A DNA stretch of 64,000 bases from Anoxybacillus ayderensis (GTDB lineage: Bacteria; Bacillota; Bacilli; Bacillales; Anoxybacillaceae), in contig NZ_JXTG01000002.1 in NCBI RefSeq assembly GCF_000833605.1, positions 248,001-312,000 of the forward strand, read 5' to 3'. Position 1 is the first letter of the stretch, and every line of letters starts with the position of its first letter. Positions 45,864 to 55,233 of this stretch are shown piece after piece. The position numbers and the translations under genes were made by a program. The notes beneath the pieces were generated by a model. The model worked only from the letters and a program-made list of their open reading frames with translations. It was not told the DNA's origin and made no database searches.

Positions 45864-46889
45864 ATGAAGCCATTTATTCCTCAGCTTGTTTATTTTGAGC
45901 CCGAAGCGCTGAATTATCCGCTCGGTAAAGAGCTATATGAAAAATTTACGAATATGCATATCGACATTCGCGAAACGACATCGCATAACCAAGTGCGCGG
46001 CATTCCGGGAGATAACGAGCTTCAGCAATATCGCAACGCAAAATCAACGCTTGTTGTCGGTGTTCGGCGCACATTAAAATTCGATACGTCTAAACCGTCC
46101 GCCGAATATGCGATTCCTCTTGCGACGGGGTGCATGGGGCATTGTCATTATTGTTATTTACAGACGACGCTTGGAAGCAAGCCTTACATTCGTGTGTACG
46201 TCAATCTGGATGATATTTTCGCTCAAGCGAAAGCATATATTGATGAACGCGCTCCAGAAATTACGCGCTTTGAAGCAGCTTGTACGTCCGATATTGTCGG
46301 CATCGACCATTTGACACATGCTTTAAAAAAAGCGATTGAATTTATTGGAGCGACGGAATATGGTCGGCTCCGTTTTGTTACAAAATATGAACATGTCGAT
46401 CATTTGCTTGATGCAAAACATCATGGAAAAACACGCTTTCGTTTTAGCGTCAATTCACGGTATGTTATTCAAAACTTTGAACCGGGGACGTCTTCGTTTG
46501 ACGCACGGCTAGAGGCGGCGCGAAAAGTGGCGCATGCTGGCTATCCGCTCGGATTTATCGTCGCTCCGATTTATATGCATGACGGTTGGGAAGAAGGATA
46601 TTTTGAGCTGTTTGAACGACTGAATACAAATTTGCAAGGCATCGACTTAACGGATTTAACGTTCGAATTAATCCAACATCGCTTCACTAAACCGGCGAAA
46701 ACAGTTATTCAAAAACGATATCCGAAAACGAAGCTCGATCTTGACGAAACGAAACGAAAATATAAATGGGGACGATACGGCATCGGGAAATATGTGTATC
46801 AGGATGAAGAGGCGAATCGGTTAAATGACACGATTCGCTCGTATATTGCACAATTTTTTCCCGAAGCGACAATTGAATATTTTACGTAA
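45864..46889 (+). CDS. splB: Spore photoproduct lyase
   Basis: A 341-residue radical SAM enzyme that reverses the 5-thyminyl-5,6-dihydrothymine lesion in UV-treated spore DNA at germination. Iron-sulfur motif Cys-x3-Cys-x2-Cys is GCMGHCHYCYL, and the conserved Cys that donates hydrogen lies in FEAACTSDIVG. Complete family length. B. subtilis has splAB elsewhere; splA is not visible here. Start ATG at 45864 after TTGAGGTGAT, which lies in a hairpin. Confidence 0.96.
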   Translation: MKPFIPQLVYFEPEALNYPLGKELYEKFTNMHIDIRETTSHNQVRGIPGDNELQQYRNAKSTLVVGVRRTLKFDTSKPSAEYAIPLATGCMGHCHYCYLQTTLGSKPYIRVYVNLDDIFAQAKAYIDERAPEITRFEAACTSDIVGIDHLTHALKKAIEFIGATEYGRLRFVTKYEHVDHLLDAKHHGKTRFRFSVNSRYVIQNFEPGTSSFDARLEAARKVAHAGYPLGFIVAPIYMHDGWEEGYFELFERLNTNLQGIDLTDLTFELIQHRFTKPAKTVIQKRYPKTKLDLDETKRKYKWGRYGIGKYVYQDEEANRLNDTIRSYIAQFFPEATIEYFT

Positions 46890-46958
46890 ATAGTTGTCAT
46901 GCTTGGTAAACATGTTATAATCATAATGATTGCGGATGTTTGTTTAGGAGGGGAACGT

Positions 46959-47387
46959 ATGCCAACACCAAGCATGGAAGATTATATTGAACAAATTTAT
47001 ATATTGATCGAAGAAAAAGGATACGCTCGCGTGTCAGATATTGCTGAAGCGTTATCTGTTCATCCCTCCTCTGTGACAAAAATGGTTCAAAAGCTTGATA
47101 AAGACGAATATTTAGTATATGAAAAGTATCGCGGGCTTGTGCTTACTCCAAAAGGAAAAAAAATCGGTAAACGACTCGTGTATCGTCATGAGTTGCTTGA
47201 ACAATTTATGCGTCTCATTGGCGTCGATGAAGAAAACATTTATCGCGATGTTGAGGGAATCGAACATCATTTGAGCTGGAACGCGATTGACCGCATCGGT
47301 GACTTAGTACAATACTTTGAGGAAGATCGGTCACGTCTTGAAGCGCTTCGCAACATTCAAAAGCAAAACGAGCAAGAACAGGCATAA
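46959..47387 (+). CDS. mntR: Manganese-responsive transcriptional regulator MntR
   Basis: A 142-residue DtxR-family repressor, same length as B. subtilis MntR. The metal ligands Asp8, Glu11, His77, Glu99, Glu102 and His103 are all in place, and the winged helix holds [13 protein letters not shown] as recognition helix. With Mn it represses uptake genes and activates efflux genes. ATG at 46959 after AGGAGGGGAACGT; the 20-codon upstream extension is not needed. Followed by a terminator and yqhO, as in B. subtilis. Confidence 0.97.
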   Translation: MPTPSMEDYIEQIYILIEEKGYARVSDIAEALSVHPSSVTKMVQKLDKDEYLVYEKYRGLVLTPKGKKIGKRLVYRHELLEQFMRLIGVDEENIYRDVEGIEHHLSWNAIDRIGDLVQYFEEDRSRLEALRNIQKQNEQEQA

Positions 47388-47409
47388 ACGCTTGTTCTTT
47401 TTTGTTTTT
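47374..47409 (+). terminator. Terminator of mntR
   Basis: Ten-pair stem with one G-T pair (47374-47383 with 47390-47399), six-base loop and long T tract; its 5' arm lies in the last mntR codons. Confidence 0.8.
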
Positions 47410-47462
47410 TTATGCTCAATCTCTCCCATTTTTCATACATATATGGCGAGGGAGGGAAGGGC

Positions 47463-48341
47463 ATGGAGATTGACGGTGTGTTTTCTGGTGGAGGAGTCAA
47501 AGGTTTTGCGTTAATTGGAGCATATGAGGCGATCGAAGAAAAAGGTTTTCGTTTTAAACGGCTTGCTGGTACGAGCGCAGGGGCGCTTATTGCTTCGTTT
47601 ATTGCGGCGGGATTTACAAGCAAGGAAATTGTGGACATGATCGAAGAAATGAATTTAATGGACTTTCTCGATGAGAGACATACAATCATCCCGTATGCAT
47701 GGTTAAAATGGCTCGTCCTTTATTGGAAAATGGGGTTATATAAAGGAGAAAAGCTCGAACGATGGATCGCAGAGCAGTTAAGTAAAAAAGGTGTGTACAC
47801 GTTTGCTGATTTGCCGCATGAACGATTGCGCGTCGTCGCTTCCGATTTAACGAATGGGACGATGCTTATTTTGCCAGATGATTTGCCGAAATACGGCATT
47901 GATCCTCTCCGCTTTTCCGTCGCAAAAGCAGTAAGAATGAGCGTCGGCATTCCTTATTTTTTTGAGCCTGTACAGTTAAAGACAGATGAAGGAAAGCATA
48001 TTGTCGTTGATGGCGGCTTACTAAGCAATTTTCCGATTTTTTTATTTGATGAAGAGCGAAAAAAGCGGCCTGTTCTAGGCATCAAACTAAGTGCAAGACA
48101 AGCGCAAAAAGCAAAAAAGAAAATTAATAATGCCATTGATTTGTATGAAGCGTTGTTTCAAACGATGCGCGAGGCGCACGATGAACGATACATTTCGCGC
48201 CGCCATGAAAAAAATATCATTTTTCTGCCTGTCAAACATGTCGTTGCCACCGATTTCTCAGTAACGGATGAAGAAAAAAAGAAGCTCATTTCGTTTGGAA
48301 AAGAGCGCACCAAACAATTTTTAAAAACGTGGACGTATTAA
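47463..48341 (+). CDS. yqhO: Patatin-like phospholipase family protein (YqhO-like)
   Basis: A 292-residue patatin-fold protein. Oxyanion loop SGGGVKGFALIG, nucleophile Ser in GTSAGAL, and catalytic Asp in VVDGGLLSN make an intact Ser-Asp dyad, so it should be an active lipid acyl hydrolase; substrate unknown. ATG at 47463 after GGAGGGAAGG. No signal peptide. Downstream of mntR as in B. subtilis. Confidence 0.88.
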   Translation: MEIDGVFSGGGVKGFALIGAYEAIEEKGFRFKRLAGTSAGALIASFIAAGFTSKEIVDMIEEMNLMDFLDERHTIIPYAWLKWLVLYWKMGLYKGEKLERWIAEQLSKKGVYTFADLPHERLRVVASDLTNGTMLILPDDLPKYGIDPLRFSVAKAVRMSVGIPYFFEPVQLKTDEGKHIVVDGGLLSNFPIFLFDEERKKRPVLGIKLSARQAQKAKKKINNAIDLYEALFQTMREAHDERYISRRHEKNIIFLPVKHVVATDFSVTDEEKKKLISFGKERTKQFLKTWTY

Positions 48342-48378
48342 AAAAAAATCGGGTTAAAAAGAAGCCCGATTTTTTTTC
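48341..48378. terminator. Bidirectional terminator between yqhO and yqhP
   Basis: Stem AAAAATCGGG with CCCGATTTTT (about 48345-48353 and 48365-48374), flanked by A8 and T8 tracts, between convergent genes. Confidence 0.85.
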
Positions 48379-48704
48379 TTTCCTTTTTTTCCTTCAATGA
48401 CTGTTAAATGAGTAGCGTGCTTTTTCTTTAAAGCGGTTGGGCGCGGTTGTTTTTTCGACGTCGGCTTCGTTTTCTGGTGGTGGAGCTTTTTCGATTGTTT
48501 TACCGCTTTTTGATACGAACGACTAAAGCTTTGTCTTTGTATCCATTTATATATGCCATAAAAGACAGCTGCGACCAATCCGATGAGAAACACTTGTTTT
48601 AACAACTGCATCGGATCGTTCCATAGACGATAAGAAAACCCAACAATAGCGAACACAATAAGCAAAGTGATAAGCGGGAATGGGCGCCGACGCAATCGAT
48701 CCAC
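48354..48704 (-). CDS. yqhP: YqhP-like small membrane protein
   Basis: A 116-residue protein: basic N-terminus, two hydrophobic helices (about residues 11-27 and 34-52) and a long, extremely Lys/Arg-rich cytoplasmic tail (58-116) that could bind nucleic acid or ribosomes. It matches YqhP (SA1362 family) of B. subtilis in position and layout. Eleven bases downstream of yqhQ, so one operon. Function unknown. Confidence 0.72.
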   Translation of the reverse strand: MDRLRRRPFPLITLLIVFAIVGFSYRLWNDPMQLLKQVFLIGLVAAVFYGIYKWIQRQSFSRSYQKAVKQSKKLHHQKTKPTSKKQPRPTALKKKHATHLTVIEGKKGKKKNRASF

Positions 48705-48714
48705 CTCCTTTATG

Positions 48715-49644
48715 TTACACCACTTCTTCTTGCTCGTTCGTCGCTTCTCCCTCTAACTCAAGCAAACGTTGAAATGATGCGATAGCTACTTCCACTTGAT
48801 CGTCAGTCGGTTCTTTCGTTGTTAATAGTTGTAGCCATAAACCAGGATAGCCTAACCAACGCAACACAGGAACATGCCGCAACGCGTTTGTTAGTTGTAA
48901 TACTTCAAAAGACAATCCTAGTACAACTGGAATAAGTGCTAGTCTGTTTAGCACGCGCACCCAAAGCGGTTCGGTCGGGACGAACATGTAAACGAATACG
49001 CCGATGATGACAGTAAATAAAATGAAGCTGCTGCCACAACGATAATGAAGGCGAGATTGTTGTTGTACATGTTCAACCGTCAACGGTAAACCATTTTCGT
49101 ACGCATTAATTACTTTATGTTCCGCTCCGTGATATTGAAACAATCGTTTAACAAGTGGCGTGAGCGAAATAAAGTAAATATAACCTAAAAGTAAAAGAAG
49201 TTTAAAACATCCTTCTACAAGTATTTGAGCTGTGTCCGATGGGAAAATCGGTCTCGTTAATTCAGCCAAAAATACAGGAATAAGGGTAAAAATAAATTTG
49301 CCGAATAGAAACGACAACACGCCGATCAGTGCAACACCTAAAATCATCGTCCATTTGGACGGGGTTTCAGCTTGTAGCGTCTCATCTTCGTTCGGATCGA
49401 GATCATATCGTTCGCTCGAAAATTGTAAATGTTTCGATCCGTTCGCACTTGCTTGAATAATGGCAAAAATGCCGCGAAGAAACGGAATTTTTTTAAATGA
49501 AGCAAGCGTTTTGTTTGTTTCGCGTGGAACGTGAAAATACTCAATCGAACCGTCTTTGCGGCGAATGGCCGTGACGGAATGATTGCGTCCAGCAAACATG
49601 ACACCTTCAATGACCGCTTGCCCACCGTATACGTTTTTGCTCAT
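48715..49644 (-). CDS. yqhQ: DUF1385 membrane protein YqhQ
   Basis: A 309-residue DUF1385 protein. It begins with the family signature YGGQAVIEGVMFAGRN, has about four to five hydrophobic helices between residues 95 and 260, and a conserved FQYHGAEHKVINAYE segment with two His and Glu residues that could bind metal. The role of the family is unknown. First gene of yqhQ-yqhP, divergent from yqhR. Confidence 0.88.
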   Translation of the reverse strand: MSKNVYGGQAVIEGVMFAGRNHSVTAIRRKDGSIEYFHVPRETNKTLASFKKIPFLRGIFAIIQASANGSKHLQFSSERYDLDPNEDETLQAETPSKWTMILGVALIGVLSFLFGKFIFTLIPVFLAELTRPIFPSDTAQILVEGCFKLLLLLGYIYFISLTPLVKRLFQYHGAEHKVINAYENGLPLTVEHVQQQSRLHYRCGSSFILFTVIIGVFVYMFVPTEPLWVRVLNRLALIPVVLGLSFEVLQLTNALRHVPVLRWLGYPGLWLQLLTTKEPTDDQVEVAIASFQRLLELEGEATNEQEEVV

Positions 49645-49804
49645 AAGAAGACACCAACCTATTTTCTTTTTTCTTATATTCTACAAGAAAACGATAAAAA
49701 CCTCTAGGTCGATGTATTGTTTGTATTTGTATTGTTTCCAAAAATGAGAAACGATACACATGAGATCCAACATTTTGGACAAGATAAAAACGGAGGTGAT
49801 TACT

Positions 49805-50323
49805 GTGCAAACGAAAACAAAACAAGACGCACAACTTGAACAAAACAAAAGAGAAAAACCAATGCCCGTTTTAGCAAAAGTCGCGTTGATCGGTTTTATT
49901 GGGGGCGTGTTCTGGAGCTTCCTTGCATATTGTGCTTATTTTTTTCATTTTACAGAAGTGGCGCCAAATTTTATTTTGCAACCGTGGGCGATCGGTGATT
50001 GGAAAAACGGGGCGCTCGGTCAGGCGATTGCCATTTTGTTCATTGGGCTCGCTTCGGTCATTGCTGCGCTTCTGTACTACGCTTTCTTAAAAAATCGTCA
50101 AGGCATTTGGCCGGGGGTTGCTTTTGGCATCGGGCTATGGGTGCTTGTTTTTTACGTATTAAATCCGATTTTTCCGCAATTAAAAGCTGTTCCACAACTT
50201 GAGCGAAATACAATTGTAACGACGGTATGCTTTTACATTTTATATGGGATGTTCATCGGTTATTCCATTTCGTTTGAAGTTGCAGAGATGAGGCGACAAA
50301 AACAGGTCGATGTGGTAAAATAA
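49805..50323 (+). CDS. yqhR: YqhR membrane protein
   Basis: A 172-residue protein with a polar N-terminus and four transmembrane helices (about 22-45, 60-82, 92-112, 132-155), of the YqhR family. GTG at 49805 is eight bases after GGAGGTGAT; the longer frame upstream has no such site. YqhR of B. subtilis lies in the same place before aroQ (yqhS). Function unknown. Confidence 0.8.
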   Translation: MQTKTKQDAQLEQNKREKPMPVLAKVALIGFIGGVFWSFLAYCAYFFHFTEVAPNFILQPWAIGDWKNGALGQAIAILFIGLASVIAALLYYAFLKNRQGIWPGVAFGIGLWVLVFYVLNPIFPQLKAVPQLERNTIVTTVCFYILYGMFIGYSISFEVAEMRRQKQVDVVK

Positions 50324-50361
50324 CCATATGTATTTTCATCAGTAAAGGGGGGAGAGGGGGA

Positions 50362-50808
50362 ATGGTTCGATTCCTCCTTTTAAACGGTCCGAACTTAAAT
50401 CGTCTCGGTATGAGAGAGCCGCACATTTATGGGCATACGACACTTGCCCAACTAGAAAAACAGTTAACGGAATTTGCTAGTGAATATGGGGCGGAGTTAA
50501 CGTGCTATCAAAGCAATTATGAAGGGGCGTTAATTGACCAAATTCATCGGGCGGAATCGTTATATGACGGGATCATTTTCAATCCTGGGGCGTTTACGCA
50601 TTACAGCTATGCATTGCGTGATGCAATCGCAAGCGTACAGACGCCAGTCATTGAAGTACATATTTCAAACATTCATGCAAGAGAGGCGTTTCGTCATCAA
50701 TCTGTTTTAGCTCCGGTGACAGCAGGGCAAATTGTCGGACTTGGTATAAACGGATATCGGTTGGCGATTTTAGCGTTGCTTGATATGGTTGAAGGGAAGG
50801 GGAAATAA
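50362..50808 (+). CDS. aroQ: 3-dehydroquinate dehydratase, type II
   Basis: A 148-residue dodecameric enzyme of the shikimate pathway turning 3-dehydroquinate into 3-dehydroshikimate. N-terminal LLNGPNLNRLGMREP with the catalytic Arg on the lid, CYQSNYEGALID, FNPGAFTHYSYALRDA and EVHISNIHARE with the catalytic His are all present. GGGGGGAGAGGGGG precedes the ATG. It ends two bases before yqhT. Confidence 0.96.
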   Translation: MVRFLLLNGPNLNRLGMREPHIYGHTTLAQLEKQLTEFASEYGAELTCYQSNYEGALIDQIHRAESLYDGIIFNPGAFTHYSYALRDAIASVQTPVIEVHISNIHAREAFRHQSVLAPVTAGQIVGLGINGYRLAILALLDMVEGKGK

Positions 50809-50810
50809 CA

Positions 50811-51872
50811 TTGGATAAAGTACAAAAACTTCGTGCGCAATTTGCTGAGCACGGCATTGATGGATTTCTTATTACAAACGAATATAACCGTCGCTATATG
50901 ACAAATTTTACAGGAACAGCTGGTGTCGTTTTAATTAGCGAAACAGATGCTGTATTTATTACAGATTTTCGCTATGTCGAACAAGCGACAAGACAAATTG
51001 AAGGATATGAAATTGTGCAACATACGCAAACGCTCATTGAAGAAGTAGCAAAACAAGTTGAGCGATTAGGCATTCAAAAGCTTGGATTTGAGCAAGACGA
51101 TCTTTCATATGCAACGTTCTCATCATACGAAAAAGCGCTCAAAACAACGCTTATTCCGGTTTCCGGTGCGGTTGAAAAGTTACGCTTGATTAAGTGTGAA
51201 GCAGAGATTAAGATATTAAAGGAAGCAGCCGAGATTGCCGATGCCGCCTTTCGTCATATTCTCGATTTTATTCGCCCAGGTGTCCGTGAAATAGACGTGG
51301 CAAATGAGCTAGAATTTTTTATGCGTAAACAAGGGGCGACAAGTTCATCATTTGACATCATCGTTGCATCCGGTGTGCGCTCAGCGTTGCCACATGGAGT
51401 AGCGACAGAGAAAGTCATTGAAAAAGGGGAGCTCGTCACGCTTGATTTTGGCGCATATTATAAAGGGTACTGCTCCGACATCACGAGAACCGTTGCGGTT
51501 GGCGAAGTAAGCGATGAGTTGAAACGCATATACGATGTCGTGTTACAAGCCCAGCTTCGTGGTGTCGAACATATTCGTGCAGGAATGACAGGGCGAGAGG
51601 CAGATGCGCTCACACGCGATTACATTTCTGCTTGCGGATTTGGTGAGTATTTCGGGCATTCCACAGGTCATGGACTCGGCATGGAAGTGCACGAAATGCC
51701 GGCGCTGTCGATGCGTTCGGATACTGTGCTACAGCCGGGGATGGTTGTGACGGTCGAACCAGGCATTTACATAGCAGGATTAGGCGGTGTTCGCATTGAA
51801 GATGACATCGTTATTACAGAAAACGGCAATGAGCGGCTCACTCTTTCACCAAAAGAACTCATTACTTTATAG
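50811..51872 (+). CDS. yqhT: Xaa-Pro aminopeptidase (M24 family, YqhT-like)
   Basis: A 353-residue dinuclear metallopeptidase removing N-terminal residues before proline. N-terminal creatinase-like domain (1-125) and catalytic domain (130-353) with ligands Asp in TLDFGAYY, Asp in CSDITRT, His in GHSTGHGLG, Glu in VTVEPGIY and Glu in RIEDDI. Start TTG at 50811 after AAGGGGAAATAAC, coupled to aroQ. It precedes efp as in most bacilli; the pairing is understandable because EF-P resolves ribosome stalls at prolines. Confidence 0.92.
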   Translation: MDKVQKLRAQFAEHGIDGFLITNEYNRRYMTNFTGTAGVVLISETDAVFITDFRYVEQATRQIEGYEIVQHTQTLIEEVAKQVERLGIQKLGFEQDDLSYATFSSYEKALKTTLIPVSGAVEKLRLIKCEAEIKILKEAAEIADAAFRHILDFIRPGVREIDVANELEFFMRKQGATSSSFDIIVASGVRSALPHGVATEKVIEKGELVTLDFGAYYKGYCSDITRTVAVGEVSDELKRIYDVVLQAQLRGVEHIRAGMTGREADALTRDYISACGFGEYFGHSTGHGLGMEVHEMPALSMRSDTVLQPGMVVTVEPGIYIAGLGGVRIEDDIVITENGNERLTLSPKELITL

Positions 51873-51890
51873 ACGTAGGAGGAAATGAAC

Positions 51891-52448
51891 ATGATTTCAG
51901 TAAACGATTTTCGTACAGGCTTAACGATTGAAGTTGACGGTGACATTTGGCGTGTTATTGAATTCCAACATGTGAAACCAGGAAAAGGAGCGGCGTTCGT
52001 TCGTTCCAAACTTCGCAACTTGCGCACTGGCGCGATTCAAGAAAAAACGTTCCGCGCGGGTGAAAAAGTAAACAAAGCGCAAATCGACAACCGTAAAATG
52101 CAATATTTATATGCAAACGGCGATCAACATGTATTCATGGATATGGAATCGTACGAGCAAATCGAACTTCCTGCAAAACAAATTGAGCATGAATTAAAGT
52201 TTTTAAAAGAAAACATGGAAGTATTTATTATGATGTATCAAGGCGAAACGATTGGGGTCGAGTTGCCAAACACAGTTGAGTTAAAAGTTGTTGAAACAGA
52301 GCCAGGCATTAAAGGGGATACAGCATCTGGCGGTTCAAAACCAGCAACGTTAGAAACGGGTCTTGTCGTTCAAGTTCCGTTCTTCGTCAACGAAGGCGAT
52401 GTATTAATTATTAACACAACAGATGGCACATACGTATCACGTGCGTAA
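51891..52448 (+). CDS. efp: Translation elongation factor P
   Basis: A 185-residue factor with three beta-barrel domains that relieves ribosomes stalled at polyproline. The modified residue is Lys32 in KPGKGAAF; B. subtilis carries 5-aminopentanol there. The ATG at 51891 is eight bases after AGGAGG and gives the standard length; the ATG at 51885 is too close. A perfect 18-bp hairpin follows. Confidence 0.97.
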   Translation: MISVNDFRTGLTIEVDGDIWRVIEFQHVKPGKGAAFVRSKLRNLRTGAIQEKTFRAGEKVNKAQIDNRKMQYLYANGDQHVFMDMESYEQIELPAKQIEHELKFLKENMEVFIMMYQGETIGVELPNTVELKVVETEPGIKGDTASGGSKPATLETGLVVQVPFFVNEGDVLIINTTDGTYVSRA

Positions 52449-52468
52449 TGGAAAATCGTAAAAAGAAG

Positions 52469-52507
52469 GAAATTCAGCTTGTTGACATAGTCAACAAGCT
52501 GAATTTC
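52469..52507. terminator. Perfect 18-bp hairpin after efp
   Basis: Arms 52469-52486 and 52490-52507 are fully complementary, with a three-base loop. No T run follows on either strand beyond three, so it is a strong RNA 3' protective structure or inefficient terminator between convergent efp and the GNAT gene. Confidence 0.7.
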
Positions 52508-52520
52508 GTATATGGGATAT

Positions 52521-53003
52521 TTAAAGTTTTAACACCATTCGGATCGTTTTTAACACATGACCATCAAATTCCTCATCAAACTCTTTCACAGCTTCAAAAC
52601 CTTTAGCTTCATAAAAGGTTCTTCCGATTTGATTATCTTTTTCAACATTTACATAAATTTCATTTACACCGTTTATTTGCATCCCTTTTTGTAATAAGGC
52701 TGAGCCGATTCCCCTGCCTTGTTGTTCTGGATGAACATAAATAGCCCATAATTCAACCTTTCCATCTTCTCTCACTGAAGAAAAATTAGCAAATCCTACA
52801 ATGTTATTTTCTACTTCAGCTACAAAAAGAGTAGAGTGTTGTAATCGTTGTTTCATTCGCTCGTCGCTGTAAGCCGATTTTAAAAAATTTTCTTGCACAT
52901 CTGAAGGAATAACACCCTCGTAAGTAGCATTCCAAGTTATTTTCGCTATATCTTGAACTTGTTTTATATCTTCTTGTTTCATTTTACGAATGATGTATGA
53001 CAT
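52521..53003 (-). CDS. GNAT-family N-acetyltransferase
   Basis: A 160-residue GCN5-related acetyltransferase. The acetyl-CoA pyrophosphate loop is QQGRGIGSALL (about residues 88-98), preceded by the LWAIYVHP strand. Substrate unknown. ATG at 53003 follows GAAAGGAACG on the minus strand; the ATG at 53021 has no ribosome-binding site. The gene and the bases to its right are more AT-rich than neighbours and use AT-ending codons, and B. subtilis has nothing between efp and yqhV, so recent acquisition is plausible. Confidence 0.85.
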   Translation of the reverse strand: MSYIIRKMKQEDIKQVQDIAKITWNATYEGVIPSDVQENFLKSAYSDERMKQRLQHSTLFVAEVENNIVGFANFSSVREDGKVELWAIYVHPEQQGRGIGSALLQKGMQINGVNEIYVNVEKDNQIGRTFYEAKGFEAVKEFDEEFDGHVLKTIRMVLKL

Positions 53004-53276
53004 CTTTAGCGTTCCTTTCAATATTTTATTTCACATGTTATTCAGTGTTCTAAATTGCTCGATTAAACCTATTAGCAATTTTACCATAAATTTGTTCAAA
53101 TGTTTGTGCTTTTTCAAATAATTCTTCTTTTTAGGAAAAATAGAGAGTCACTATTATTGTATGATTTATCCTTTTTATCTGCAAACATATTTCCTGATGA
53201 ATTTTTCCTTTCTATACTTCTGAATTCGCTTGTTTCAGCATACGTTGTACTAGCACCGTTGTACAAGGAGGATGCG

Positions 53277-53549
53277 ATGAAAATTGATGCAACTGTTTGG
53301 ACGATGGCGAGTTTACGTTTTTTATCTGCGGCCATTGAATTATGTGCAGCGATTGTCATGTTGTCGCTCAATGATGTAAAAAAAGCGATTGCGGTCAATA
53401 CATTGCTTGCTGTCGTTGGTCCGACCATTTTTTTAGTCGTTATGATGATTGGTCTTGTTGCAGTGGCAAACGAGCTGTCATTGTTTAAGCTCGTATGGAT
53501 TGGTGCTGGGGTTGTATGTATATTAATCGGTATTTATGTCGTGAAATGA
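53277..53549 (+). CDS. yqhV: DUF2619 small membrane protein YqhV
   Basis: A 90-residue protein with three hydrophobic helices (about residues 8-28, 35-58 and 68-88). ATG at 53277 stands behind ACAAGGAGGATG; the long upstream frame is not supported. It precedes spoIIIAA by 13 bases and likely shares its sigma-E transcript, as in B. subtilis. Function unknown. Confidence 0.83.
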   Translation: MKIDATVWTMASLRFLSAAIELCAAIVMLSLNDVKKAIAVNTLLAVVGPTIFLVVMMIGLVAVANELSLFKLVWIGAGVVCILIGIYVVK

Positions 53550-53562
53550 GGGAGGGAAGAGG

Positions 53563-54486
53563 ATGAAAGCGGTGTTTGATCTGTTGCCTAAGGGGATCGT
53601 TCATGCGATTCAATCATTGCCTATCGCTTCTCAATTTACGATTGAAGAAATTCGCATTCGTATTGAACGACCGCTTGAAGTCATTGCTGGTGGGAGATCG
53701 TACATATGTCCGCATGTCGTACAAATGGGAGAAGGAATCGAACTATTAAATAAATTAAGCCAATATTCTCTCTACACAATCGAAGAAGAGCTGAAAAAAG
53801 GCTACATTACTATTCAAGGTGGACATCGCGTTGGTTTAGCTGGAAAAGTGATTGTAGAAGACGGAAAAGTAAAAGCGATTCGACATATTACATCGTTCAA
53901 TATTCGAATGGCTCGGCAGCAAATCGGCATGGCTGTTCCCCTTCTCCCTTATTTATACGATGGACGATGGCTCAATACGATGATTATCGGGGCACCACAA
54001 ACAGGAAAAACAACGCTCCTTCGTGATATTGCACGCATCGTCAGCAGCGGGGTGACAGATCGGCGTATTGCTCCTCAAAAAGTTGGCATCGTCGATGAAC
54101 GATCAGAAATTGCCGGCTGTGTCAAAGGCATTCCGCAATTTACATTCGGCTATCGCGTCGATGTGCTCGATGCATGCCCGAAAGCGGAAGGGATGATGAT
54201 GATGATTCGTTCGATGAGCCCGGACGTTTTAATTGTTGATGAAATTGGAAGTGAAGCGGATTGTACGGCCATTTTGGAAGCGGTGCATGCAGGAGTTGGC
54301 TTATTTATGACAGCGCACGGTCGCCATATGGCTGACGTCGTGAAACGTCCAGCGCTGCGTCCGATTATGGAACAAGCTATATTTGAACGATTTGTTGAAT
54401 TAACAAATGTCGGACGTCCAGGAACGATTCAAGCGATTCGTGATTCACATGGGCGCGATATATATCGAAAGATGGGCGTGATGTGA
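53563..54486 (+). CDS. spoIIIAA: Stage III sporulation protein AA (ATPase)
   Basis: A 307-residue secretion-type ATPase. Walker A GAPQTGKTTLL, Walker B VLIVDEIG and a TAHG His-box-like motif are present. It acts in the mother cell to power the SpoIIIA-SpoIIQ channel (feeding tube) that keeps the engulfed forespore competent for sigma-G activity. Directly followed by spoIIIAB with no gap. Confidence 0.95.
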   Translation: MKAVFDLLPKGIVHAIQSLPIASQFTIEEIRIRIERPLEVIAGGRSYICPHVVQMGEGIELLNKLSQYSLYTIEEELKKGYITIQGGHRVGLAGKVIVEDGKVKAIRHITSFNIRMARQQIGMAVPLLPYLYDGRWLNTMIIGAPQTGKTTLLRDIARIVSSGVTDRRIAPQKVGIVDERSEIAGCVKGIPQFTFGYRVDVLDACPKAEGMMMMIRSMSPDVLIVDEIGSEADCTAILEAVHAGVGLFMTAHGRHMADVVKRPALRPIMEQAIFERFVELTNVGRPGTIQAIRDSHGRDIYRKMGVM

Positions 54487-54999
54487 ATGAAATGGATTGG
54501 AGCGATATGTATTATATTAGCAACGACATGGTCAGGATTTGAAGCGTCGCGACTTTTAAGAGAACGCACAAAACAGTTGCGCCAATTAAAAATGGCGTTG
54601 CAGTCGTTGGAAGCAGAAATTATGTACGGGCATACACCGTTAATGGACGCTTCCCTTCGATTATCACAGCAACTATCGCGACCGTTATCATGGTTGTTTG
54701 AATCGTTTGCGCATAAGTTGCAAAAAGGAACGATGAACGCTCGCCAAGCGTGGGAAGAAAGCTTGCATGAAGTATGGAAAATGACCGCCTTAAAAGAAGG
54801 AGAGTTTGAGATTATGAAACAGTTTGGCGAGACGCTTGGACAGTACGATCATGAAATTCAACAAAATTACATTCGTTTAACGATGGTGCATTTAGAGCGA
54901 GAAGAAGGAGATGCCATGGAAAAACAGCAACGGTATGAAAGAATGATGAAAAGTTTAGGGGTATTAACAGGCATTCTCATCGTGCTTTTACTCATATAG
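54487..54999 (+). CDS. spoIIIAB: Stage III sporulation protein AB
   Basis: A 170-residue protein with an N-terminal and a C-terminal hydrophobic helix enclosing a helical bundle, similar to GspF-type platform proteins. Start ATG at 54487 is adjacent to the spoIIIAA stop. Part of the mother-cell side of the feeding tube. Confidence 0.93.
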   Translation: MKWIGAICIILATTWSGFEASRLLRERTKQLRQLKMALQSLEAEIMYGHTPLMDASLRLSQQLSRPLSWLFESFAHKLQKGTMNARQAWEESLHEVWKMTALKEGEFEIMKQFGETLGQYDHEIQQNYIRLTMVHLEREEGDAMEKQQRYERMMKSLGVLTGILIVLLLI

Positions 55000-55014
55000 A
55001 GGAGGACATTCAAA

Positions 55015-55221
55015 ATGGGTGTTGACGTAGATTTAATTTTTCGCATTGCTGGCGTAGGCATTGTTGTTGCGTTTTTGCATACCGTTTTAGAAGGATTTGG
55101 GAAGAAGGAATATGCTCAATGGGTGACGCTGCTAGGATTTATTTATATTTTGTTTTTAGTCATTTCGATCGTTCAAGATTTATTTCAAAAAATTAAATCT
55201 GTTTTTTTGTTTCAAAGTTAG
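55015..55221 (+). CDS. spoIIIAC: Stage III sporulation protein AC
   Basis: A 68-residue membrane protein with two hydrophobic helices (about 6-22 and 38-60), the standard length. ATG at 55015 after AGAGGAGGACA. Its stop overlaps the ribosome-binding site of spoIIIAD. Confidence 0.92.
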   Translation: MGVDVDLIFRIAGVGIVVAFLHTVLEGFGKKEYAQWVTLLGFIYILFLVISIVQDLFQKIKSVFLFQS

Positions 55222-55233
55222 GAGGGAGTACCC

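Noticed and set aside
53100-53276. Long N-terminal extension of YqhV
   Set aside because: It would add 59 unrelated AT-rich codons; the ATG at 53277 has AAGGAGG and fits the family length.
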